From an uncultured Prevotellaceae bacterium (GTDB lineage: Bacteria > Bacteroidota > Bacteroidia > Bacteroidales > Bacteroidaceae), in NCBI GenBank assembly GCA_900317305.1, contig ONGG01000001.1, positions 267,469-331,468 of the forward strand: a stretch of DNA of 64,000 bases, given 5' to 3'. Of this stretch, positions 33,657 through 41,807 are shown in pieces. The notes beneath the pieces were generated by a model. The model did not search any database. It saw only the letters and a program-made list of their open reading frames with translations, and was not told the DNA's origin. The position numbers were made by a program, and so were the translations under genes. How positions within the stretch are numbered: the first letter of the stretch is position 1; each line of letters opens with the position of its first letter.

Positions 33657-34943
33657 CTACAGATGAAAATCTCCCAATTTCTTCAAGAAGTAAGCACGGA
33701 AGTCGCTCCATTTGTAGTATGGACCATCCACAGGGGGTAGGGGCAGACGGGCCTCGTTCTCATTGAGCAGCACCTTCAGCAAGATGTCGCCTTCTCCTGT
33801 GACAGGACGATAGAATACTAACTGGATGTTGCAGCCCATCGGAAAGATCTTGTAACAGGCCCAGCCCTCATCATCGAGCATCTCAAGGTCGGCGATAGGC
33901 TTGCCGAAATCGTCGAGTTCGAGCAAGCATGCCAAAGGCATCACGCACACCTCATGGCCGTAGCGCAGGGTGGCTCCGGGATGGGGAAGACGCAGACAAC
34001 TGTCGGCCTCTGCAATCATCACGCTCAGCAGGTTGCGCTGTGAATAGGGCGCAATGCCACCGTTCATCGGACTGGGACCATAGTTGATATACCACCAGGC
34101 ATTGGTCTGGAGCCACATGTCGTAGAGTTCATCCTCGTTGAACACATCGTAGAGGCTCACCTCATGGCGTAGTTCCGTGCTCTGGATGTTGCTGGCCATC
34201 TTGAAAAGATGATAGGACAGGTCTTGGGCATTCACTTGGTTGCTCCAGTATTTTTTGTCGTTGAACAGCGAGTTCATGATACGGTCATTGTGCTGGTGAC
34301 GCTTGCAGAACTCGTCGTATTGCTTCTCTATTTCTGGCGCAAAGCGGGCCTCGCTCAGTTGGGCGTCGTGGAAATTCATATACCACATGTCGTGCTCACT
34401 GGCATCGTGCCTGACCTGCAGGAGCGGATTCACGCGCAATAGGGCATGCAGGGCATTCTCCATCGAAAGGATGCAACGTATCACCACCGTGCTCTTGGCG
34501 TCGATATCGGTCGCGCCCTCAAACACCTGGGGGAACCGCTCAATCATTCTGCGGGCTATACCTTGATGCTGTTCCGCTCCGCGGAGTGTCAGTTCACCAT
34601 GCCGTAGATGGGCTTCCTCCCGTATCAGCGCCACCCTGCGCAGCACGTCCTTTCCAAACGGGGTGAGTTTGTTCAGAGAATCGGCTCGGCTTAGCGTCTT
34701 GAAGGCCTTGTCGTAGTCGCTGTCGTTGATGAGGTAGCGCGACCCATGACGGCCATAATGGCTGATATAGAATGGAGCATAGTTGGGTGGTGAAGGAGTG
34801 AGCCTCTCTTGCAATGGACCGGGGTAGGCATAGTAGTTGCTGCCCGACCGGAATATGTTTTCCTTGATTTCCTCTCGTGGAGTCTGGGCGAACGAGAGCA
34901 TGGTGCATAGGATGAGCACTAAGGTGAGGATGCTTTTCTTCAT
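33657..34943 (-). CDS. Secreted histidine phosphatase (MINPP/phytase-like)
   Basis: 428 aa with a signal peptide (MKKSILTLVLILCTMLSFAQ). The branch-2 histidine-phosphatase signature RHGSR is in FYISHYGRHGSRYL at about residue 65, and the distal HE motif in RYGHEVCVMPL. The layout resembles Bacteroides MINPP-type phytases that strip phosphate from inositol hexakisphosphate; other phosphomonoesters remain possible. The tRNA-Val terminator ends 23 bp upstream of the ATG, leaving little room for a promoter of its own, so it may be expressed by read-through from the tRNA promoter. Confidence 0.87.
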   Translation of the reverse strand: MKKSILTLVLILCTMLSFAQTPREEIKENIFRSGSNYYAYPGPLQERLTPSPPNYAPFYISHYGRHGSRYLINDSDYDKAFKTLSRADSLNKLTPFGKDVLRRVALIREEAHLRHGELTLRGAEQHQGIARRMIERFPQVFEGATDIDAKSTVVIRCILSMENALHALLRVNPLLQVRHDASEHDMWYMNFHDAQLSEARFAPEIEKQYDEFCKRHQHNDRIMNSLFNDKKYWSNQVNAQDLSYHLFKMASNIQSTELRHEVSLYDVFNEDELYDMWLQTNAWWYINYGPSPMNGGIAPYSQRNLLSVMIAEADSCLRLPHPGATLRYGHEVCVMPLACLLELDDFGKPIADLEMLDDEGWACYKIFPMGCNIQLVFYRPVTGEGDILLKVLLNENEARLPLPPVDGPYYKWSDFRAYFLKKLGDFHL

Positions 34944-34966
34944 GTCAGAAATAGTTGGTTAATGAT

Positions 34967-34996
34967 GAAAAAAGCCAGGTCAAAATGCCTGGCTTT
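34967..34996 (-). terminator. Terminator of tRNA-Val
   Basis: AAAGCCAGG / CCTGGCTTT stem followed by a T run on the minus strand, directly after the tRNA. Confidence 0.85.
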
Positions 34997-34997
34997 G

Positions 34998-35072
34998 TAG
35001 GAACGATCGGGCTCGAACCGATGACCTCTTCAATGTGACTGAAGCGCTCTAAACCAACTGAGCTACGCTCCT
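34998..35072 (-). tRNA. tRNA-Val (anticodon CAC)
   Basis: The 75-nt cloverleaf folds cleanly: acceptor AGGAGCG / CGTTCCT, D arm GCTC...GAGC, anticodon stem CTTCA / TGAAG with loop GTCACAT (U33, anticodon CAC), variable loop AGGTC, T stem ATCGG / CCGAT with loop TTCGAGC. CCA is not encoded, as is common in this phylum. CAC reads GUG, so the tRNA is valine-specific by anticodon. Confidence 0.93.
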
Positions 35073-35089
35073 GTTTTGTTTTACGGATG

Positions 35090-35120
35090 CAAAGGTAGTA
35101 ATTTTTCCCGACCCGCCAAA
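35090..35120 (-). promoter_or_regulatory. Promoter of tRNA-Val
   Basis: TTTG, 19 bp, TACCTTTG on the minus strand: an exact consensus promoter 17 bp before the mature tRNA. Confidence 0.85.
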
Positions 35121-35174
35121 AAATCGGTGAGGTTTTTTTTGTCAATGCATAAAAAACTTGCCGTTGGCTCATGG

Positions 35175-37226
35175 TTACCATCCGTTGAAGAGTTCGAAAC
35201 CAACTCTTACACCCATACCATTGTAGTGCCCCCTCTTGAGGGCCATGAAGCATCCAAGCGACACAAAACGGTTGGTGAAACTGTAACCAATCTCCGCATA
35301 ATGGCTGAGTTTGTTGGCCCGCAGACCACTTATGTAGAATCGTTCCTTCTCTATGGTGTGTCCAATGACCGGAATCCACGACATGAGGAGGAATGGCGAC
35401 TCATAGGTGGCGTTCATCCTGAGGTAGTATTTGGAGGCGTTGTAGTAGTTGCGGTGCAACAACTCGAATTCTCCGCTCCAGTCGTCGTTCCATCCGCCGG
35501 GGATATTGTTCTCCCTGAAATTAGTATAGTCAAGAAAATAGACTCCTGTGGTATGGGTAGTGTAGAAACCTCCACCCACGCGGAGCGACACCGACCTGAT
35601 ACAGGAGAGTTTCTTCAGATATGAAAAATCAAACTCCCATCGCTCATAGTTCATTTTGTCTTTGCTCAATCCGTTGATCGACCGTTCGTAGTCGACCGTG
35701 AACACGGGGCCCTGTTTGCCGAGAGGCAACACTTTGGCCTCAGTGTGAAAAGATGTCGACTCATAAACCTGGGGTTTGCCCGTGATGATGAACCCATCGC
35801 TCGACACGGCCATCCAGCGGTTTTTCAGAATGCCTGCCTCCAGCCCCAGGAATGGGGTGATGTTGTAGTGCATCGTGAAATCCAACTGTTGGTGCTTGAA
35901 GTATTCCAGGTCGAGGTTGTCCCAGTCTATCGTGTCACCCTTCTCTTCCTTCAGGATGTCAATCACGGTTGAGTTGGTGATTTGATTGCCATCCTTGAAG
36001 GTAACCTTGATGTTTCCCTCATGGGCCTTGTCGAACGTGTATGTGACAGGGGCTTCCACATAAAACCGGTGCCACTTGAACGAGTAGCCCATCTTCTGGC
36101 GTATGAGGATCTCACTGTTGGGAGAGAGCGTGTAACTGATGTTCGCACTGAGGCGGTAGGTGAAACCACGACGGCCTGTATAACTGAAATATAGGGGGTT
36201 GAGAATGGGGGACAGACGGAAATAACCTCTGTCTTCAGGCCCAAACCTGCCCCTGATGCGGTGGAACAGGTGTTCGCCGAAAATGTCCCAAAGCACGTCT
36301 TTTGTAAAGTTCTTCTTGCGCACACTGGGTGGGGCGTTGCGGCGGACAGCCTGCACGGAGTCGTATTCCGCCAACAGGCCTGCCTCCAGGGGTGTCAGGG
36401 GATAGGGACGGTGGCGCTCCACAAACTCGCGTTCGCCCTCCTCGTCGTCTATCACCTTGTAGTCGGGAGAGTCGGGCAAGAAGAACGTCCCTTCATAATC
36501 GGTCTCAATGATATTGTCGAGAAAGGTGAAACGGGTGTATAGTTTGCTGCGCTTGGGCAACAACGACCTCACTCCCTCGTCGCCCATCTCCATATTCAAC
36601 TTAAACCTCACCATGTCAAATTCGCCCTCGAGATAGCAACTCAGGATCTTGCCCGTCTCGGTCTCTACTTTGGCCTGTCCCGTGATGGCCTGGGTATTGT
36701 TGACTTGTGGAGTAAACTCCACCTGGGCAATGCTGTCGGAGACATAGATCACATTATATTTATATAAGCGATGGTTAAGCCTGTTGAATGGCGAGAGGAT
36801 ATTCCCGTCGATAATGGCAGGGCTGTAAATATGGGGGGCAAGATAACTCCGCAGGTTGGGCAAGAGGGTACGTCTGCGGCGCATGGTGCTGATATGGGCG
36901 ATGTTCATCCACTTGTCCTCCTCCTCGCCCTCATGGAAGGTCTCGTGCATGAAGTGCTCACCATAGAAGATGCGCTTTCCGCTGCGTGGAATGTTGTAGA
37001 GACGGGGCACACAATAAATAATGTTGTTGTAGTGTGTGGCTGCCATCTGATATTTCAGGTAGGTGAACGAGGTGATGCCTTCGACCACACTGTCGATGGT
37101 GGCGCTGTAGTCATATACGCGCTCCACGACAAACTGTTTCTGTTTGTCTTTTCCTTCTGCCAACACGACAACCGACATTATGGCAGAAACCAAAACCAAC
37201 CATCGAAGACACAATTGCCTATTCAT
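35175..37226 (-). CDS. DUF5686 family outer-membrane protein
   Basis: 683 aa with a signal peptide (MNRQLCLRWLVLVSAIMSVV...LAEG). The N-terminal part (RIFYGEHFMHETFHEGEEED, SPFNRLNHRLYKYNVIYVSD) and the C-terminal series of about 14 amphipathic strands (YYLRMNATYESPFLLMSWIP, RFVSLGCFMALKRGHYNGMG) match DUF5686. The usual N-terminal carboxypeptidase-like beta-sandwich of larger members is absent here. The family is predicted to be an outer-membrane barrel with a periplasmic part and has no assigned function. Its promoter lies inside a tandem hairpin repeat. It ends 55 bp before the tRNA-Val -33 box. Confidence 0.85.
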   Translation of the reverse strand: MNRQLCLRWLVLVSAIMSVVVLAEGKDKQKQFVVERVYDYSATIDSVVEGITSFTYLKYQMAATHYNNIIYCVPRLYNIPRSGKRIFYGEHFMHETFHEGEEEDKWMNIAHISTMRRRRTLLPNLRSYLAPHIYSPAIIDGNILSPFNRLNHRLYKYNVIYVSDSIAQVEFTPQVNNTQAITGQAKVETETGKILSCYLEGEFDMVRFKLNMEMGDEGVRSLLPKRSKLYTRFTFLDNIIETDYEGTFFLPDSPDYKVIDDEEGEREFVERHRPYPLTPLEAGLLAEYDSVQAVRRNAPPSVRKKNFTKDVLWDIFGEHLFHRIRGRFGPEDRGYFRLSPILNPLYFSYTGRRGFTYRLSANISYTLSPNSEILIRQKMGYSFKWHRFYVEAPVTYTFDKAHEGNIKVTFKDGNQITNSTVIDILKEEKGDTIDWDNLDLEYFKHQQLDFTMHYNITPFLGLEAGILKNRWMAVSSDGFIITGKPQVYESTSFHTEAKVLPLGKQGPVFTVDYERSINGLSKDKMNYERWEFDFSYLKKLSCIRSVSLRVGGGFYTTHTTGVYFLDYTNFRENNIPGGWNDDWSGEFELLHRNYYNASKYYLRMNATYESPFLLMSWIPVIGHTIEKERFYISGLRANKLSHYAEIGYSFTNRFVSLGCFMALKRGHYNGMGVRVGFELFNGW

Positions 37227-37230
37227 TCCA

Positions 37231-37261
37231 CAAAAGTACGATTAAGCGAGTAAAATGCAAA
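37231..37261 (-). promoter_or_regulatory. DUF5686 promoter P1 (proximal, in hairpin unit 1)
   Basis: TTTG, 19 bp, TACTTTTG: exact consensus; the -7 box ends 4 bp before the ATG, so the transcript would be leaderless or nearly so. Confidence 0.78.
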
Positions 37262-37304
37262 ATAATTTTTGCATTTTCGAGCGGAAGTACTTTCGGCCGC
37301 AGGC

Positions 37305-37335
37305 CAAAATTACGATTAAGCGAGTAAAATGCAAA
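37305..37335 (-). promoter_or_regulatory. DUF5686 promoter P2 (distal, in hairpin unit 2)
   Basis: TTTG, 19 bp, TAATTTTG, identical in geometry to P1 and 74 bp upstream of it; a transcript from here would include hairpin unit 1 in its leader. Confidence 0.7.
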
Positions 37336-37418
37336 ATAATTTTTGCATTTTCGAGCGGAAGTACTTTCGGCCGCAGGCCAAAAGCACGATTATTATTCGT
37401 TTTCAGCAAAATAGCGAC

Positions 37419-37462
37419 AAAAAAACGCTCCCCCTCGTTCGAAAGAAGAAGGGGGAGCGTGG
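37419..37462 (-). terminator. Terminator after rpoD
   Basis: An 11-bp stem acgctccccct / agggggagcgt, followed on the minus strand by a run of seven T. Confidence 0.92.
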
Positions 37463-37479
37463 TATGATTTCGGAAACAA

Positions 37480-38352
37480 TTATCCGAGGTACTTCATCAA
37501 AATCTTCGCATTGCCACTGTCGCGAAGCTTGGCGATGCTCTTCTCACGGATCTGGCGCACACGCTCGCGGGTAAGACCCAGACGGTCGCCAATCTCCTCC
37601 AGACCCTTCTCGGGCTGGCCAATGCCGAAACACTCGCGGATAATCGTAATCTCACGGTCTTTCAGCACCTTGTTGAGCACGGAGTCCAACTCAAGAGCCA
37701 TCGACTCATGGTCAACGTAACGGTCGGTGCGGCTATCTTCGCCACTGGGCATCACGTCGAGCATGCAGTTGTCCTCGCCATCTTGGAATGGGGCATCGAT
37801 TGACACATGGTGACCATCGGCCATCAGACTTTGGCCAATCTTCTCCTCGTCGAGATTGGTGGCGTCCGACAACTCGGAAACAGAGGGATGGCGCATGTTT
37901 TCTTGCTCAAACTTATTGATCTCATGGTTGATCTTGTTGAGCGAACCTACTTGATTCAAAGGTAAGCGCACAATGCGGCTCTGCTCGGCGATAGCCTGGA
38001 GTATACTCTGGCGAATCCACCATACGGCATAGGAAATGAATTTGAAACCACGGGTCTCGTCAAATTTCTGAGCAGCCTTGATGAGGCCAATGTTGCCTTC
38101 ATCAATGAGGTCGGTGAGGGTAAGGCCCTGATGCTGGTACTGCTTGGCCACAGACACAACAAATCGAAGGTTAGCGGTCACCAACTTGTCCTTGGCACGC
38201 TCTCCCTCCGGACCACCTTTCTTAATCTTCTGGGCTAACTCAATTTCCTCGTCAATCGAAATCAACGGAGCACGACCAATCTCCACAAGGTATTTGTCTA
38301 ATGCCTCACTGGAACGATTGGTGATACTCTTTACAATCTTTAATTGTCTCAT
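37480..38352 (-). CDS. rpoD: Primary RNA polymerase sigma factor (RpoD/SigA)
   Basis: 290 aa, the compact primary sigma of Bacteroidetes. Region 1.2 (SSEALDKYLVEIGRAPLISI), region 2 (RFVVSVAKQYQHQGLTLTDL then KFISYAVWWIRQSILQAIAE), region 3 (NKINHEINKFEQENMRHPSV) and region 4.2 (LEEIGDRLGLTRERVRQIRE) are all present. Region 1.1 of proteobacterial RpoD is absent, as usual here. It directs recognition of TAnnTTTG promoters, the type seen throughout this window. It is a single-gene unit with a TAATTTTG box 67 bp upstream and a strong terminator. Confidence 0.96.
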   Translation of the reverse strand: MRQLKIVKSITNRSSEALDKYLVEIGRAPLISIDEEIELAQKIKKGGPEGERAKDKLVTANLRFVVSVAKQYQHQGLTLTDLIDEGNIGLIKAAQKFDETRGFKFISYAVWWIRQSILQAIAEQSRIVRLPLNQVGSLNKINHEINKFEQENMRHPSVSELSDATNLDEEKIGQSLMADGHHVSIDAPFQDGEDNCMLDVMPSGEDSRTDRYVDHESMALELDSVLNKVLKDREITIIRECFGIGQPEKGLEEIGDRLGLTRERVRQIREKSIAKLRDSGNAKILMKYLG

Positions 38353-38419
38353 TCTACCTTAAATTACTCTAACAGATTGACTAACAATAAATTAACTTAT
38401 TATCCTTTAATACGCGATG

Positions 38420-38427
38420 CAAAATTA
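38420..38427 (-). promoter_or_regulatory. rpoD promoter -7 box
   Basis: TAATTTTG on the minus strand, 67 bp before the ATG; no clear -33 box. Confidence 0.6.
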
Positions 38428-38546
38428 ATAAAAAAAGCAATACGTTGCTCGGCTGACAGATGGATTTTTTGTTTAAAAAAAGTTAAACCAAACTGTGCAT
38501 TTCATTGATTTTAAATAATTTGAGTCGCAATTTTATACTGCAAAAA

Positions 38547-39470
38547 TCATGCCAAATAATCCTCTGGCACAATATGGATGCCTACATGTGTAATATTGTC
38601 ATATTTTTCCTTGAGTTTTTCCTCGATACGAAGTGCATGCCGGTGGGCCTCGGTCACCGAAAGCGCCCCAGGCATGGCCACAAGCAGTTCGATGGCCAAC
38701 GACTGGCCTACACGGCGTGAGAGCACCTTGCGCACCTCTTTCACGTCGGGCTCTTCTTCGGCCAGGTGTGCAATCTCGGCTTCTATCTCGTCGGGGAGAC
38801 TATGCTCCGAGAGGTCGCGAACGGCATTCAATATCAAAAGCCAGGCTATGCGGATGATGAAAACACTCACCACCACCGAGGTGATGGGATCCACAATGCG
38901 CCACCTCACACCAAAGAAGATGGCGACGAAGATGCCAATAAACGTGCCTATCGACGAGATGGCATCGCTGCGGTGGTGCCAGGCATTGCCCGCCAGCACC
39001 TGTGAACCGGTTTTGCGCACCACGGGGAGGGTGATGCGGTAAAGCCATTCCTTCACCACGATGCTCACCAGAGCAGCGATAAGGGCGATGTAGCCCGGCT
39101 GCTGGAGCACCTGCCCATGGATGGCACGAATAGCCACGGTCACGCCATGGTGACAGAGCCAAAGTCCAATGAAGCCGATAATGATGCCCGTGATGAGTGC
39201 AGCCACCGTACCGTATTTGCCACGGCCATAGTCGTGGGTGGCATCGTTCGACTTCAGACCTGGCTTCATCAGCACCAAAACAATGATGTCGGTGGCCAGG
39301 TCGGAGAGCGAGTGAACGGCATCCGACAGCATGGCAGCCGAATGGCCGAGGATGGCAGCCAGGAACTTGAACAGCGTGAGCAGTGTGTTAATTAACACAC
39401 CTTTTAAGGTGACGGATTGTATGCGGGTGTCGGCAGTCTTTTTGGGCATAATCGTACTGGCGTTAATCAT
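38547..39470 (-). CDS. Cation diffusion facilitator metal exporter
   Basis: 307 aa with six membrane helices and a C-terminal cytoplasmic domain. Metal-site residues: SDAVHSLSDLATD in helix 2, HDYGRGKYGT in the following loop, and WHHRSDAISS in helix 5; the HxxxD site suggests a Zn, Fe or Mn exporter. The ferredoxin-like tail (DVKEVRKVLSRRVGQ..., HVGIHIVPEDYLA) completes the family. Two starts are possible (39470 and the ATG at 39449, MPKKTADTRI); the first is kept. A perfect promoter lies 20 bp upstream. This is the second CDF gene of the window. Confidence 0.93.
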   Translation of the reverse strand: MINASTIMPKKTADTRIQSVTLKGVLINTLLTLFKFLAAILGHSAAMLSDAVHSLSDLATDIIVLVLMKPGLKSNDATHDYGRGKYGTVAALITGIIIGFIGLWLCHHGVTVAIRAIHGQVLQQPGYIALIAALVSIVVKEWLYRITLPVVRKTGSQVLAGNAWHHRSDAISSIGTFIGIFVAIFFGVRWRIVDPITSVVVSVFIIRIAWLLILNAVRDLSEHSLPDEIEAEIAHLAEEEPDVKEVRKVLSRRVGQSLAIELLVAMPGALSVTEAHRHALRIEEKLKEKYDNITHVGIHIVPEDYLA

Positions 39471-39490
39471 ATGTTCAATAACATAGATTG

Positions 39491-39522
39491 CAAAAATACG
39501 ATGAAAATTTCATTTGAGCAAA
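39491..39522 (-). promoter_or_regulatory. Promoter of the CDF exporter
   Basis: TTTG, 20 bp, TATTTTTG on the minus strand. Confidence 0.78.
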
Positions 39523-39562
39523 TTTTTTTTTGCTTGATGGTGCCAACATGGATTTTTATTTA

Positions 39563-39570
39563 TAAATTTG
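39563..39570 (+). promoter_or_regulatory. Promoter -7 box of the FKBP-EamA operon
   Basis: TAAATTTG on the plus strand, 64 bp before the ATG. Confidence 0.6.
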
Positions 39571-39634
39571 CACGTCTGTTAGGTGGTTTGCATCCAACCA
39601 CTGTGACCGACCTTACTAAATTGAGGATTTGGAA

Positions 39635-40717
39635 ATGTCAGAAAACAAAAAAAACGTGAGAAAAACCGCACAAAAAGGTGCGGAGAAACCAGCAGCACCC
39701 AAAAAGAATTCTGCGAAGAGATGGTTGCTGGCTGCAGTGGCCGTGGTGGCTCTGGCTGCCCTGGGTTGGGTTGGATTCTCCCTGTTCGGAAACAACTACA
39801 AGAAAATGGCCATGGAGATGAAGGTCAACACGTTGGTGGCCCAGCGCCTTGCCATCGCCATGCTTACCGACTATCAGGACAACTGGCTCAGGATGGAGAC
39901 GGAGCAACTGGGGAAAAACGACAAGGGTGAGTGGGTATCTACCAGCGACCCGAAGCAGATTATCGCCTGGCGACAGCAGTTCTTCAAGCAGAATGGTGCC
40001 GATGTCACCCTTCAGAACCTTCTGGGTGAAATCGACGAGAACCTGAATGGAATGAAACTTACGCCGGCCAAATATCGCGACACACAGAACAACTTCAAAG
40101 AGGCGGCAAGTGCACTGAAACAATTGGTTCAACTCACCAAGAACCCGGGCGACTCGCTCATTGGCATGTGCTCGAGCATGGGTGAGTACTCCAAGAAGAT
40201 CGATAATGCGCTCGAACCTACCGACTTCAATTTCTGGGTGACGTTTGATGAGGTGAAAGCCAAGGCCGACATCGTGTCTCAGCAAATCAAGGACAACGAA
40301 ATCGTGGAGGCTCTTGCCAAGACCAGCAATGGCGAACAGAATAATGCCATCAACGTACTCAAATATAAGAAACTGGGATTCAAGGAACTTCCTGGCGGCA
40401 AGGGTGTGCTCTACCATGAGGTCACTGCCGGCAAAGGCCCCAACCCGAAAGACGACACCAAACTGCTTGTTCACTATGAGGGCAAACTCATGGACGGAAC
40501 GGTATTCGACAGCAGTTATGACCGTGGTCAACCGGCTTCGATGCGTCCCAGCCAGACGGTGCCAGGCTTCTGGCATTCACTGGTCAAGATGAAGGCTGGT
40601 TCGAAATGGGAGGTATATATTCCCTACGACCAAGCCTATGGCAATAGGGCCGCCGGTGCCGTCAAACCCTATTCAGACTTGTTCTTCACGCTCGAAATCA
40701 TTAAATTCGAAGAATAA
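39635..40717 (+). CDS. Membrane-anchored FKBP-type peptidyl-prolyl isomerase
   Basis: 360 aa from the ATG at 39635 (MSENKKNVRKTAQKG). A Lys-rich N-terminus is followed by one membrane helix at about 30-50 (WLLAAVAVVALAALGWVGFS), a helical region at about 60-230, and an FKBP domain at about 255-360 (LLVHYEGKLMDGTVFDSSYD, PGFWHSLVKMKAGSKWEVYI, GNRAAGAV). The FKBP part would catalyse proline cis-trans isomerisation on exported proteins in the periplasm, held at the inner membrane. Its stop (TAA) directly abuts the ATG of the EamA gene, so the two are translationally coupled. Confidence 0.9.
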   Translation: MSENKKNVRKTAQKGAEKPAAPKKNSAKRWLLAAVAVVALAALGWVGFSLFGNNYKKMAMEMKVNTLVAQRLAIAMLTDYQDNWLRMETEQLGKNDKGEWVSTSDPKQIIAWRQQFFKQNGADVTLQNLLGEIDENLNGMKLTPAKYRDTQNNFKEAASALKQLVQLTKNPGDSLIGMCSSMGEYSKKIDNALEPTDFNFWVTFDEVKAKADIVSQQIKDNEIVEALAKTSNGEQNNAINVLKYKKLGFKELPGGKGVLYHEVTAGKGPNPKDDTKLLVHYEGKLMDGTVFDSSYDRGQPASMRPSQTVPGFWHSLVKMKAGSKWEVYIPYDQAYGNRAAGAVKPYSDLFFTLEIIKFEE

Positions 40718-41620
40718 ATGAACGACTTCAGTAAAGCAAAAGGGCATCTGGCCATCTTTGCGGCCAATACGATTTTCGGTCTGGGTGTGCCTGTGACCAA
40801 GGCGTTGCTCGACGACTGGGTGACGCCAATGGGCTATATGGCATCAAGGTGCGTGTTCGCAGCGATCATCTTCTGGGTCATCGCCTACTTCATGCCCAAG
40901 GAACCCGTAGAGAAACGCGACCTGGTGGTCATTATGCTCGCCGGATTGCTGGGCTTTGTCATCTCACAGACGCTTACCGCTTGGGCATTAGACTACACCA
41001 CACCTGTCTACTACTCCCTCGTGGCTGCCATGACGCCAGTAGCCGTGATGATATTGGCTGCCATCTTCCTCAAGGAAAACATCACCGCTATCAAGGTGCT
41101 GGGCGTGCTGTTGGCCATTGCCGGCGCACTGCTCATGCTGTTTATCTCGTGGAAGAGTGGCACGGGCAAGAACGACCTGCTGGGCATTTTCCTCACCGTA
41201 CTCAGCATGCTTACCTGGGCAGTCTACCTCATCGTCACACGCAAAGTGTCGGCCAAGTACTCCTCGGTCACCCAGATGAAGTATGTGTTCCTCGTATCGG
41301 CCATTGTCACGCTGCCCATCGCCATGTTCACCGAGCCCCAGCAGCGGCTCTACTCCGCGGCATGGGAGTGGAGTGGTGTCATCGAGATGGCCTTTATCGT
41401 GATCTTTGCCACGGTCCTGGGCTATTTCCTCATCCCATACGCCATGAAGTTCTTGCGGGCTACTACCGTAAGCATCTACACCAACATACAGCCTGTGGTG
41501 GCCTCGTTGGTGGCCATTGCCATCGGCCAGGACATGATGAGTTGGGACAAGCCTGTGGCTGCTGTCCTCGTGCTTCTTGGCGCGTATATCGTCACCATGC
41601 CCGACAAACGGGCCAAATAG
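40718..41620 (+). CDS. EamA/DMT superfamily permease
   Basis: 300 aa with ten hydrophobic segments in two EamA repeats of five. Typical blocks: AIFAANTIFGLGVPVTKALL at the start, LAWALDYTTP-like ALDYTTPVYYSLVAAMTPVA in repeat 1, and FLRATTVSIYTNIQPVVASL in repeat 2. It exports or imports a small metabolite (drug, amino acid or nucleotide sugar) at the inner membrane; the substrate is unknown. It begins right at the FKBP stop codon, an unusual coupling of a folding enzyme and a permease. A hairpin terminator follows. Confidence 0.92.
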   Translation: MNDFSKAKGHLAIFAANTIFGLGVPVTKALLDDWVTPMGYMASRCVFAAIIFWVIAYFMPKEPVEKRDLVVIMLAGLLGFVISQTLTAWALDYTTPVYYSLVAAMTPVAVMILAAIFLKENITAIKVLGVLLAIAGALLMLFISWKSGTGKNDLLGIFLTVLSMLTWAVYLIVTRKVSAKYSSVTQMKYVFLVSAIVTLPIAMFTEPQQRLYSAAWEWSGVIEMAFIVIFATVLGYFLIPYAMKFLRATTVSIYTNIQPVVASLVAIAIGQDMMSWDKPVAAVLVLLGAYIVTMPDKRAK

Positions 41621-41680
41621 CACTGACCGCTCCACCTGTCTCACCAAGTGGAGCAACCATTCTTTTAACGTCACAAAACC

Positions 41681-41722
41681 AATCGCCCGCTTGCCTGGAC
41701 CAAAAGGCAAGCGGGCGATTTC
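41681..41722. terminator. Bidirectional hairpin after the EamA gene
   Basis: A 16-bp stem (aatcgcccgcttgcct / aggcaagcgggcgatt) with an 8-nt loop; a second smaller hairpin lies at 41629-41654. Confidence 0.85.
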
Positions 41723-41790
41723 GTACTATTCAGACTATTAGTACTATTCAGACTATAAAAGACTATAAAAGACTATAAAAGACTATTGTC
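41723..41790. repeat. Tandem array, about 10-bp unit (agactataaa type)
   Basis: Units gtactattcagactatta and then four copies of agactataaa fill the gap between convergent genes. Confidence 0.8.
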
Positions 41791-41807
41791 AGAACTCCCA
41801 ATCTCTA

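Larger units (their letters stand above)
37231..37386 (-). repeat. Tandem 74-bp hairpin element carrying duplicated promoters
   Basis: Two head-to-tail 74-bp units (37231-37304, 37305-37378) and the start of a third. On the minus strand each reads GGCCTGCGGCCGAAAGTACT, TCCGCTCG, a stem AAAATGCAAAA / TTTTGCATTTT, ACTCGCTTAATCG, then TAnTTTTG. TTTG in the right arm is 19 bp before that box in both units. The third -7 is decayed (TGCTTTTG). The copies differ at only a couple of positions, so the duplication is recent. It occupies most of the gap between DUF5686 and the rpoD terminator. Confidence 0.88.
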
